5,148 bases of DNA from Bacteroidota bacterium (GCA_020048595.1 JAIFMH010000094.1:1-5148), one strand, 5' to 3'. Shown: positions 1 through 5,148, numbered from the stretch's first letter. Made by a program: numbers and translations. The notes: generated from the letters alone by a model not told the origin.

Positions 1-7
1 TTGAACA

Positions 8-84
8 AAAGGGTGATTAAAATAATGAAGCCGTAATGAATTACTTACTTTTCTAAGTCTAAGTACTTAGTTCCATCACTCTTT
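8..84. repeat. Long-range inverted repeat with nested palindromes upstream of argR
   Basis: AAAGGGTGAT at 8-17 can pair with ATCACTCTTT at 75-84, giving 10 bp with one G-T pair. Inside this stem lie GTAAT/ATTAC (33-37 and 40-44, two-base centre) and the perfect 12-bp palindrome CTAAGTACTTAG (59-70), itself preceded by a direct copy of CTAAGT at 53-58. There is no T-run after the outer stem, so it is not a standard intrinsic terminator. It could be the 3' end structure of an upstream transcript, a leader or a degenerate intergenic repeat. The pairing is seen directly; any function is unknown. Confidence 0.35.
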
Positions 85-98
85 CCGGCTATCTGAAC

Positions 99-112
99 AA
101 GAAAATTTTCTT
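99..112. repeat. Perfect 14-bp A/T-rich palindrome
   Basis: AAGAAAATTTTCTT reads identically on both strands. It lies just upstream of the likely argR promoter, where an activator or repressor could bind, but A/T-rich palindromes also arise by chance in such sequence. It does not resemble the ArgR-type boxes at 134-172, so if it is a site it belongs to another protein. Confidence 0.3.
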
Positions 113-133
113 TCCGTCTATTTGTATTAAAAT

Positions 134-151
134 AATGTATATTTTTGCATT
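134..151. promoter_or_regulatory. Putative ArgR operator (ARG box 1)
   Basis: The 14-bp core TGTATATTTTTGCA (136-149) fits the symmetric pattern TGnATAnnTATnCA at nine of ten fixed positions; the one deviation creates the TTTG of the overlapping promoter. The core is identical to box 2 at 11 of 14 positions, and the box centres are 21 bp apart. In well-studied ArgR systems, 18-bp ARG boxes come in pairs separated by 2-3 bp so that one hexamer covers both, and these boxes have that geometry. The pattern was derived from this window and not from an external motif model. Confidence 0.5.
140..147 (+). promoter_or_regulatory. Putative Bacteroidota -7 promoter element of the arg cluster
   Basis: TATTTTTG matches the Bacteroidota -7 consensus TAnnTTTG. 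Transcription would begin around 150-156, leaving a leader of only about 15-20 bases before the argR ATG at 170. The matching -33 element is poor: TTTG at 121-124 is only 15 bp away, shorter than the usual spacing of about 19-21. The element lies wholly inside the first ArgR-type box, which is what a repressor-controlled promoter would look like. The position is inferred from consensus only. Confidence 0.45.
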
Positions 152-154
152 TCA

Positions 155-172
155 ATTGCATATTTATACATG
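155..172. promoter_or_regulatory. Putative ArgR operator (ARG box 2), overlapping the argR start
   Basis: The core TGCATATTTATACA (157-170) fits TGnATAnnTATnCA at all ten fixed positions and is a 10-of-14 imperfect palindrome. As an 18-bp box it ends on the G of the argR ATG (170-172). With box 1 it forms a pair with a 3-bp gap. Binding here would block transcription start or early elongation, giving negative autoregulation of argR and probably arginine repression of the genes behind it. Confidence 0.55.
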
Positions 173-649
173 AACTCGAAAATCGATCGCCTCAACCAGA
201 TTAAACGAATAATTCTGGACAACAAGATAGCCAGCCAGGATGAGCTATTGGATTCCTTACGTAAAGAGGGATTCGAACTTACCCAGGCTACCCTTTCGCG
301 CGATCTGAAAGAGATCCGGGTAGGTAAACTTGCGGATCCGGTAAAAGGAAGTGTTTATGTGTTGCACGAACAACTGAATCAAAACAACCGGCAAGCCAAC
401 ATTCCTTTAATCCCATCGAATAGCGTTCTTTCAGTAGTTTTCTCATACCATTTATGCGTGGTGCGAACTTTTCCTTCATTTGCCTCTACCGTTGCTAATT
501 ATATAGACAGTTCCCAACTGCCCGAAATAGCAGGTACCGTAGCAGGTGACGACACTATACTGGTTATTCCCAGGGAAGGATACTCCCAGAAAGAAATCCT
601 GAAAGCACTGGGATCGGTTATACCTGAAATAGAAACCAAACTCGATTAG
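170..649 (+). CDS. argR: Arginine repressor ArgR
   Basis: Arginine-responsive transcription regulator that binds DNA as a hexamer with L-arginine as co-repressor. The 159-residue length is normal for the family. Residues 1 to about 65 form the winged helix-turn-helix domain, with the recognition-helix signature TQATLSRDLKEI at 38-49. Residues from about 85 form the oligomerisation and arginine-binding domain, with GTVAGDDTILVI at 122-133 carrying the conserved Asp pair D127-D128. The usual TxPGxA stretch reads TFPSFA (100-105), with Ser in place of Gly at 103, a mild deviation near the trimer/ligand region. The ATG at 170 gives a standard N-terminus; no Shine-Dalgarno is seen, as is common in Bacteroidota. 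It is the first gene of the cluster, and two ArgR-type boxes overlap its promoter and start, so autoregulation is likely. Some ArgR/AhrC proteins also activate arginine catabolism, but the neighbours here are all biosynthetic. Confidence 0.96.
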   Translation: MNSKIDRLNQIKRIILDNKIASQDELLDSLRKEGFELTQATLSRDLKEIRVGKLADPVKGSVYVLHEQLNQNNRQANIPLIPSNSVLSVVFSYHLCVVRTFPSFASTVANYIDSSQLPEIAGTVAGDDTILVIPREGYSQKEILKALGSVIPEIETKLD

Positions 650-692
650 TTTCCCGAATCATCAGATCAAAAATCAATTAATTACGAACAAA

Positions 693-1397
693 ATGAGTGA
701 AATTAAAGTGGCAGTCGCCACTCCGGCAGATATTATTTATGTATCGCAAATTCTTCAGACTATCGAAGATTCGGCAAAAGTACGCGGAACCGGTATTGCC
801 AAAAGAAAACCTGAATATATTGTTGAGAAAATAGTACAGGGGAAAGCCGTTATTGCTACCAGCGATGAAAAGTTTGTAGGCTTCTGTTACGTCGAAAGTT
901 GGGGGAATAAAACATTTGTAGCAAACTCCGGCTTGATCGTCAGACCGGAATTCCGCGGCCATGGTGTAGCAAAAGATATAAAACGCGCAGCTTTCAACTT
1001 ATCAAGGCAACTTTTCCCCGACGCACAGATTTTCGGTCTTACTACAGCTTTGGCTGTAATGAAGATAAACAGCGAGTTGGGTTATCGTCCTGTAACTTTT
1101 AGTGAACTTACTGATGATGATTCATTCTGGAAAGGATGCCAATCCTGTATCAATTATGATATTCTGACAAGAACCGAGCGGAAACATTGTCTATGTACAG
1201 GTATGCTTTACAAACCGGAATGGGAAAAGCAAGGCGTTCACGAAACCAAGGAACCGGAAACTCTGACATATCCGCTTCCCGTTTACGACCGATGGATGAG
1301 ATTCAAACAAACAGTTTTATTGCGCCTTCTCAATATAAAAAATGGGGGTTCAGTTACTAAACCAGGCGAAAAGAAAAAGATGTTTACATTCTTTTAA
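693..1397 (+). CDS. GNAT-family acyltransferase, candidate N-acylglutamate synthase
   Basis: Cytoplasmic GCN5-related acyltransferase of 234 residues. The fold is seen in the N-terminal 150 residues: a first strand and helix at 4-25, the strand FVGFCYVES (61-69), then GLIVRPEFRGHGVAKDIKRA (80-99), in which R88, G91 and A93 make the acyl-CoA pyrophosphate loop (R/QxxGxG/A). The motif INSELGYRP (125-133) is the usual late GNAT element. After the core come C149-x2-C152, then H165, C166 and C168, a spacing that could hold a metal ion, and a basic tail (195-234). It lies 43 bp after argR and 87 bp before argG, and no classical argA or argJ is in view, so the simplest inference is that it acylates L-glutamate (acetyl- or succinyl-CoA) for the first step of the pathway. 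It lacks the amino-acid-kinase domain of classical ArgA. GNAT membership is firm; the substrate is inferred from context. Confidence 0.85.
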   Translation: MSEIKVAVATPADIIYVSQILQTIEDSAKVRGTGIAKRKPEYIVEKIVQGKAVIATSDEKFVGFCYVESWGNKTFVANSGLIVRPEFRGHGVAKDIKRAAFNLSRQLFPDAQIFGLTTALAVMKINSELGYRPVTFSELTDDDSFWKGCQSCINYDILTRTERKHCLCTGMLYKPEWEKQGVHETKEPETLTYPLPVYDRWMRFKQTVLLRLLNIKNGGSVTKPGEKKKMFTFF

Positions 1398-1484
1398 GCC
1401 CAAAATTCATACAAATTAAAGCGTGTCTCAAAGCTGTTCTGTCAGTCAGAAACAATTATAAAATCAATTTACACAAAAAAAATA
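1398..1484 (+). other. GNAT-argG spacer with a weak hairpin
   Basis: This 87-bp spacer contains a small hairpin, TTCTG (1437-1441) with CAGAA (1447-1451), extendable by TG/CA across a one-base bulge. The hairpin is not followed by a T-run and is too weak to be called a terminator. The last 25 bases before the argG ATG are very A-rich, typical of Bacteroidota translation starts. I see no good TAnnTTTG promoter and no convincing ArgR-type box; the best match, at 1406-1419, fits only seven of ten fixed positions. Confidence 0.35.
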
Positions 1485-2687
1485 ATGACAAAAGATAAAG
1501 CTGTACTTGCATTTAGCGGAGGATTAGATACATCGTTCTGCACCAGGTATTTAACCGTAAATAAAGGATTTGAACTTCATACAGCCATAGTAAATACCGG
1601 TGGTTTCTCGGAAACTGAATTGCAGGCCATCGGGCAACGTGCCATTCAGCTTGGAGCTTCATCCCATGTTACGCTGAACATTGAGGATGAATATTACCAG
1701 AAATGTATCCGGTATATGATTTATGGCAATATGCTGAAAAACGGGACATACCCGCTATCGGTAAGTTCAGAGCGGACTTTCCAGGCGCTGGCCATTGCCC
1801 AATATGCGTTAGAAATCGGCGCAAAATACGTCGTTCATGGTTCCACCGGCGCCGGCAACGACCAGGTTCGTTTTGATTTGGTATTCAATATTATTGCTCC
1901 CGATATTGAAATCATAACTCCTATCCGCGATTTACAGCTTTCGCGTGATGCAGAAATAGAATACCTGAAAAAGCAGGGCTTTGAAGCCGACTGGAAAAAG
2001 CTCGAATACAGCATCAACAAAGGTCTTTGGGGAACAAGTATTGGTGGGAAAGAAACATTGTCCTCACACTTGCCATTGCCGGAAGCAGCCTATCCATCGC
2101 AATTGAAAAAGGAAGGCGAAGAAATCCTTACTCTCACTTTTGATAAAGGCGAAGTAACGCATATAAATGGTGTAAGCTATTCAAGAACGGATGCCATTCG
2201 CAAAATTGAAGCCATTGCTTCGGAATATGCGGTTGGCCGCGATATGCACATTGGTGATACGATAATAGGCATCAAAGGACGTGTGGGATTCGAAGCTGCT
2301 GCTCCTATGATCATTATCAAAGCGCATCATGCCCTCGAAAAACATGTGCTCACCAAATGGCAGCAATACTGGAAAGAGCAGCTTGGCAACTGGTATGGAA
2401 TGCTTTTGCATGAAGGACAATACCTCGATCCGGTGATGCGCAATATCGAGAAATTCCTCGACGATTCACAGGAAACTGTTACCGGTGAAGTGTTTGTAAG
2501 ATTGAATCCGTATCGGTTCAGCATTGATGGAATTAAAAGCGATTTTGATATGATGAATGCTGGTTTTGGCCAATACGGCGAGATGAACGAAGGTTGGAGT
2601 GCAAGCGATGTAAAAGGATTCACCAAAATCCTGGGTAACCAGTTGAAAATTCACCGGTTTGTGCAGGATAGAAATAAAAAGGTTTAA
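1485..2687 (+). CDS. argG: Argininosuccinate synthase ArgG
   Basis: Cytoplasmic ATP-dependent enzyme that joins citrulline and aspartate to give argininosuccinate, AMP and pyrophosphate, the penultimate step to arginine. At 400 residues it has the normal length. The N-type ATP-pyrophosphatase loop AFSGGLDTS is at 9-17. HGSTGAGNDQVRFD (118-131) is the second nucleotide/aspartate-binding stretch, and YSINKGLWG (175-183) matches the family's YSIDxNLWG. Two places depart from the common bacterial form: A123 where many enzymes have Lys (TGKGND), and YPLSVSSERTFQALA (89-103) in place of the usual arginine-containing ARPLIA segment. I believe both are ordinary for Bacteroidota ArgG, so this looks like a lineage variant and not damage. 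The ATG at 1485 sits just before the first strand, leaving no room for a later start. It lies between the GNAT gene and argC and is probably co-transcribed with them. Confidence 0.97.
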   Translation: MTKDKAVLAFSGGLDTSFCTRYLTVNKGFELHTAIVNTGGFSETELQAIGQRAIQLGASSHVTLNIEDEYYQKCIRYMIYGNMLKNGTYPLSVSSERTFQALAIAQYALEIGAKYVVHGSTGAGNDQVRFDLVFNIIAPDIEIITPIRDLQLSRDAEIEYLKKQGFEADWKKLEYSINKGLWGTSIGGKETLSSHLPLPEAAYPSQLKKEGEEILTLTFDKGEVTHINGVSYSRTDAIRKIEAIASEYAVGRDMHIGDTIIGIKGRVGFEAAAPMIIIKAHHALEKHVLTKWQQYWKEQLGNWYGMLLHEGQYLDPVMRNIEKFLDDSQETVTGEVFVRLNPYRFSIDGIKSDFDMMNAGFGQYGEMNEGWSASDVKGFTKILGNQLKIHRFVQDRNKKV

Positions 2688-2713
2688 ATCGGAATCAGAT
2701 TTCTAACACTCTA

Positions 2714-2727
2714 CCAATAAGTATCCA
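2714..2727. promoter_or_regulatory. Weak ArgR-box-like sequence abutting the argC start
   Basis: CCAATAAGTATCCA fits the TGnATAnnTATnCA pattern at eight of ten fixed positions; the right half TATCCA is identical to that of the box before argD. It ends on the base before the argC TTG codon. There is no paired box 21 bp away and no recognisable promoter in the 40-bp argG-argC gap, so it may be chance in A/T-rich DNA. Confidence 0.18.
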
Positions 2728-3708
2728 TTGAATCACTCTGAAAGTAAAAAAATAAAAATTGCCATCGAAGGCGCAGCCGGATATACAGCCGGCGAGCTTC
2801 TTCGCATTTTGTTATTCCATCCCTTTGTGGAAGTAAAATATGTGCACAGCGAAAGCAATGCCGGGAAACCGGTAAACTCTGTTCACAAGGACTTATTGGG
2901 TGAAACTGATCTGATTTTTAATGATATTGATTTCAGCGATACCGATGTTGTATTTTTATGCAAAGGTCATGGACAAAGTGTGAAATTCATGGTTCAAAAT
3001 AATCTGCCGGAGCATGTTAAGGTAATTGACCTTTCAACTGATTTTCGGGATGAAAGCGATGGCTTTGTTTACGGTCTGCCGGAATTACAGCGCGAAAAAA
3101 TCAAAACTGCACGATTAATAGCTAATCCGGGATGTTTTGCTACATCCATAGAATTGGCGTTACTTCCGCTTGCTTCTGCAGGTTTGCTGAAAAATGAAGT
3201 TCATATTACCTCCATAACCGGTTCAACCGGCGCCGGGCAATCACCATCCGAAACTACCCATTTCAGCTGGCGCAACAACAATGTTTCCGTTTACAAACCG
3301 TTCCGTCATCAGCATCTGAAGGAAATCGGAATGTGCATCCATAAACTGCAGCCGGGTTTCAATAAACCTGTAAACCTGGTTCCGGTCCGGGGAAATTTCA
3401 GCCGCGGTATTCTTACCAGTTGCTACACCGAATGTTCTGCCAGCCAGGCTGACATAGATAAACTTTACTACGATTTTTATAAGGACCATCCATTTACAGT
3501 TATCAGTAAAGAGAATCCCGACCTGAAACAAGTTGTAAATACCAACAAGTGCATTCTTTACCTGGAACGTTTTGAGGATAAACTTTATATTCTCAGCCTG
3601 ATCGACAACCTTATAAAAGGCGCTTCGGGACAAGCTGTTCAGAATATGAACCTGATGTTCGGAATAGATGAAAAGGCTGGGCTGCATTTAAAACCAATTG
3701 GGTTCTAA
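2728..3708 (+). CDS. argC: N-acetyl-(or N-succinyl-)gamma-glutamyl-phosphate reductase ArgC
   Basis: NADPH-dependent cytoplasmic reductase that converts acylglutamyl phosphate to acylglutamate semialdehyde, acting between ArgB and ArgD. The 326-residue length is normal for the family. The Rossmann nucleotide loop GAAGYTAGELLR is at 15-26, DLSTDFR (101-107) and YGLPEL (115-120) follow, the catalytic cysteine is C136 in ANPGCF, and the His pair is in FRHQH (H194, H196). STGAGQSP (166-173), RGNFSRG (221-227) and the end GLHLKPIGF are also typical. The start is TTG: the frame has a stop at 2704-2706 and no ATG or GTG before the nucleotide loop, which must be included, so TTG at 2728 is the only common start codon that gives an intact N-terminus. 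It leaves a slightly longer N-terminus (MNHSESKK) than usual. No Shine-Dalgarno is visible. Confidence 0.96.
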   Translation: MNHSESKKIKIAIEGAAGYTAGELLRILLFHPFVEVKYVHSESNAGKPVNSVHKDLLGETDLIFNDIDFSDTDVVFLCKGHGQSVKFMVQNNLPEHVKVIDLSTDFRDESDGFVYGLPELQREKIKTARLIANPGCFATSIELALLPLASAGLLKNEVHITSITGSTGAGQSPSETTHFSWRNNNVSVYKPFRHQHLKEIGMCIHKLQPGFNKPVNLVPVRGNFSRGILTSCYTECSASQADIDKLYYDFYKDHPFTVISKENPDLKQVVNTNKCILYLERFEDKLYILSLIDNLIKGASGQAVQNMNLMFGIDEKAGLHLKPIGF

Positions 3709-3720
3709 TCAAGATAAATA

Positions 3721-3745
3721 GATATTGAACTTAATGTTGAATATC
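3721..3745. repeat. Hairpin immediately left of the inverted repeat
   Basis: GATATTGAAC (3721-3730) pairs with GTTGAATATC (3736-3745) over ten positions with one G-G mismatch, around the loop TTAAT. It begins 12 bases after the argC stop and directly abuts the left arm of the larger inverted repeat. It is not followed by a T-run, so it is not an obvious intrinsic terminator. ATATTGAAC (3722-3730) recurs as ATATCGAAC (3741-3749), a 19-bp direct near-repeat, suggesting the hairpin and the larger repeat form one composite element. Confidence 0.55.
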
Positions 3746-3836
3746 GAACAAGGATTAACGATTTGTGATTTTAGAAGTTCTCTGAAAATTAACTTATTTA
3801 AAGTCATCTTAATTATTAATTCGTTAATCCTTGTTC
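3746..3836. repeat. 91-bp intergenic unit with perfect 16-bp inverted ends
   Basis: GAACAAGGATTAACGA (3746-3761) and TCGTTAATCCTTGTTC (3821-3836) are exact reverse complements, enclosing 59 bp that has no reading frame of note. A perfect 16-bp pair this close is very unlikely by chance. Terminal inverted repeats and short length recall a MITE or a REP-like palindromic repeat; I have the impression that similar AACAAGGATTAACGA-type strings recur between genes in Bacteroidota, but that cannot be verified here. No flanking target-site duplication is evident, which weighs against a recent transposition. As RNA it would form a long stem between argC and argD that could affect processing or read-through. 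Confidence 0.7.
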
Positions 3837-3922
3837 TTAAATCAAATAGGGCGATTTTGATTTCAGATACAAATGCGTAGTCTTAAGCAATCCACCCAAA
3901 ATAATTTCGCCAGGTCAATCCG

Positions 3923-3936
3923 TGCATAACTATCCA
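3923..3936. promoter_or_regulatory. Putative single ArgR-type box upstream of argD
   Basis: TGCATAACTATCCA fits TGnATAnnTATnCA at all ten fixed positions and matches argR box 2 at 11 of 14 bases. It ends 14 bp before the argD ATG. No second box is seen 21 bp on either side, so it would be a lone site. A poor -7 candidate, TAATTTCG (3902-3909, one mismatch to TAnnTTTG), lies just upstream, without a convincing -33 element. Together they hint at a separate arginine-regulated promoter for argD onward. Confidence 0.4.
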
Positions 3937-3950
3937 AACCAACAACCGAA

Positions 3951-5081
3951 ATGAAACTTTTTGATGTTTACCCTCTTTTTAATATTGAACCTGTTAAAGC
4001 AATAGGAAGTCGCATTTTAGATAGCGAGGGTAATCAATACCTTGATTTTTACGGAGGTCATGCTGTAATATCTATCGGGCATTCGCATCCGGAATATGTT
4101 AAGGCTATAACTGATCAGCTTACTAAAATAGCGTTTTACAGCAATTCAGTAATTATCAGCCTTCAGCAGGAAGTTGCCGAAAAACTGGGTCGTTTATCCG
4201 GGTATCCTGATTATAATTTGTTTCTCTGCAATTCAGGCGCCGAAGCAAACGAAAATGCGCTTAAGCTTGCTTCCTTTACCAACAACCGCAGCAAAGTCAT
4301 CGCTTTTAAGGAAGCTTTTCACGGACGTACTTCCGGCGCAGTGGCTTGTACAGATAATCCTTCGATCATCGCTCCGTTTAATGCCAATCACCAGGTTGAG
4401 TTTATTGACAGGTTCGATCTGAATACAGCCAGAACTTCGATTGAGAGAGGAGATGTGTCGGCGGTTATTATCGAGGGAATTCAGGGCGTTGGTGGAATTT
4501 ACGTTCCTGATCCCGGTTTCCTGGAAGAGCTTCATGCTATTTGTAAACAGCACGGCACTTTCCTGATTCTGGATGAAATTCAGAGCGGTTATGGAAGAAG
4601 TGGCAAATTTTTCGCTCATCAATATTCGGCTGTACGGCCTGATATTATTACTGTTGCAAAAGGAATGGGAAACGGTTTCCCGATTGGCGGGGTGTTGATT
4701 AGTCCGGCTTTTCAAGCAAAATCCGGAATGCTGGGAACCACATTTGGCGGGAATCATCTTGCATGTGCCGCAGCCAAAGCGGTTCTCGATGTGATAGAAG
4801 ATGAAAAACTGGTTGAAAATGCAGCAATTGTTGGCGAATATCTGATTGAACGATCAAAAAATCTGAAAGGATTGAAAGAGACCAGGGGAATTGGGCTAAT
4901 GGTAGGTTTGGAATTTGACTTTGAAATTGCTCAACTTCGGAAAGATCTTCTTTTTAAACATAAAATATTTACCGGTTATAGCGGTAAAAAAACGTTACGC
5001 CTTCTCCCGCCACTAAGCATCAATAAAAATGATGTTGATATGCTTATTAATGCGCTTGAAGAGATACTTTCAAATCAATAA
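3951..5081 (+). CDS. argD: Acetylornithine (or succinylornithine) aminotransferase ArgD
   Basis: PLP-dependent class-III (fold type I) aminotransferase that makes acylornithine from acylglutamate semialdehyde with glutamate as amino donor. The 376-residue length is typical for ArgD and shorter than the GABA/ornithine-delta-aminotransferase relatives. Visible motifs are YLDFYGGHAVISIGHSHP (30-47), the phosphate-binding NSGAEANE (94-101), FHGRT (123-127), LDEIQSGYGRSG (207-218) with D208 contacting the pyridine ring and Q211 beside it, the PLP-lysine K237 in VAKGMGNGFPIG, TTFGGNHLAC (263-272), and the late LRLLPPL. All catalytic residues are present. The ATG at 3951 gives the expected N-terminus. 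A 242-bp gap with a repeat separates it from argC, while argB follows after 22 bp, so argD may head its own transcript. ArgD proteins can also act on succinyl-diaminopimelate; context favours arginine synthesis. Confidence 0.96.
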   Translation: MKLFDVYPLFNIEPVKAIGSRILDSEGNQYLDFYGGHAVISIGHSHPEYVKAITDQLTKIAFYSNSVIISLQQEVAEKLGRLSGYPDYNLFLCNSGAEANENALKLASFTNNRSKVIAFKEAFHGRTSGAVACTDNPSIIAPFNANHQVEFIDRFDLNTARTSIERGDVSAVIIEGIQGVGGIYVPDPGFLEELHAICKQHGTFLILDEIQSGYGRSGKFFAHQYSAVRPDIITVAKGMGNGFPIGGVLISPAFQAKSGMLGTTFGGNHLACAAAKAVLDVIEDEKLVENAAIVGEYLIERSKNLKGLKETRGIGLMVGLEFDFEIAQLRKDLLFKHKIFTGYSGKKTLRLLPPLSINKNDVDMLINALEEILSNQ

Positions 5082-5103
5082 AATTTCTTAATCATCATAA
5101 TAA

Positions 5104-5148
5104 ATGGCTGAATTTCATTCAGAAAAACTCACAGTTGTTAAAGTCGGT
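5104..5148 (+). CDS. argB: Acetylglutamate kinase ArgB, N-terminal fragment (cut by window end)
   Basis: The last 45 bases read ATG and 14 further codons giving MAEFHSEKLTVVKVG without a stop. LTVVKVG is the first strand and glycine turn of the amino-acid-kinase fold, where K13 matches the phosphate-contacting lysine of acetylglutamate kinases (IIKLGG in the E. coli enzyme). The enzyme phosphorylates the gamma-carboxyl of N-acylglutamate, supplying the substrate of ArgC, exactly what is missing from the cluster so far. It starts 22 bp after argD, so the two are probably co-transcribed. Only 15 residues are visible, so other amino-acid kinases, such as glutamate 5-kinase (proB) or aspartokinase, cannot be excluded; the context makes argB the best call. 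Confidence 0.75.
   Translation, partial: MAEFHSEKLTVVKVG

Noticed and set aside
1..36. Possible 3' end of an upstream + strand gene: frame 1 is open from the window edge to a TAA at 34-36.
   Set aside because: Only 11 codons are visible (ending in IKIMKP), far too few to distinguish coding from chance; the other two + frames stop within 20 bases.
45..161. A 38-codon minus-strand reading frame opposite the argR promoter (Met start at 159-161, stop at 45-47).
   Set aside because: It is short, matches no family I recognise, would start inside the predicted ArgR boxes, and its middle is explained by the 14-bp palindrome. It could be the tail or remnant of a neighbour gene, but nothing positive supports it.
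1398..1484. Terminator or separate promoter between the GNAT gene and argG.
   Set aside because: The hairpin is five base pairs with no T-run, and no TAnnTTTG element with a suitable -33 partner is visible.
3241..3687. Long minus-strand open frame (148 codons) inside argC.
   Set aside because: It is antisense to a gene with clear catalytic motifs, has no recognisable domain, and is explained by the codon bias of argC.
3721..3836. Intrinsic terminator between argC and argD.
   Set aside because: Strong stems exist, but none is G/C-rich or followed by a run of T, so a repeat element is a better description.
3721..3836. CRISPR array or tandem repeat array.
   Set aside because: There are only two inverted copies and one short direct near-repeat, with no regular repeat-spacer pattern.
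4233..4757. Long minus-strand open frame (174 codons) inside argD.
   Set aside because: Same reasoning: the + strand carries an intact aminotransferase with all active-site motifs, and the antisense product resembles nothing known to me.

Overview
The window is a co-directional arginine-biosynthesis gene cluster from a member of the Bacteroidota, all on the + strand: argR, a GNAT acyltransferase, argG, argC, argD and the first 15 codons of argB. Three things suggest the phylum. The starts are preceded by A/T-rich sequence rather than clear Shine-Dalgarno sites. A TAnnTTTG-type -7 element lies before argR. The proteins also look like the Bacteroidota versions of their families, notably ArgG with HGSTGAGND and ArgC with a GLHLKPIGF end. 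The gene order (argR, GNAT, argG, argC, argD) resembles that of Bacteroidales. I cannot place it below phylum/order level.

Layout. Positions 1-169 hold no gene I can support. They contain several inverted repeats and, next to the argR start, a likely promoter and two tandem ArgR-type operators spaced 21 bp apart. argR (170-649), the GNAT gene (693-1397), argG (1485-2687) and argC (2728-3708, TTG start) follow with gaps of 43, 87 and 40 bp. The argC-argD gap is 242 bp. It contains a hairpin abutting a 91-bp unit with perfect 16-bp inverted ends, which looks like a dispersed intergenic repeat, and then a single ArgR-type box 14 bp before argD. argD (3951-5081) is followed after 22 bp by argB, which is cut by the window edge.

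How it fits together. The GNAT protein is the best candidate for acylating glutamate. ArgB phosphorylates the acylglutamate, ArgC reduces it to the semialdehyde and ArgD transaminates it to acylornithine. The transcarbamylase and deacylase are not in view. ArgG then joins citrulline to aspartate. ArgR would sense arginine and shut the cluster off at the operators before argR and possibly before argD. Whether the protecting acyl group is acetyl or succinyl (as in Bacteroides fragilis) cannot be settled from these genes.

This is mainly a conventional metabolic operon. The points worth a second look are regulatory (operator geometry, the repeat that splits the cluster) and the unusual cysteine-bearing GNAT. 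I see no sign of a wholly new system.
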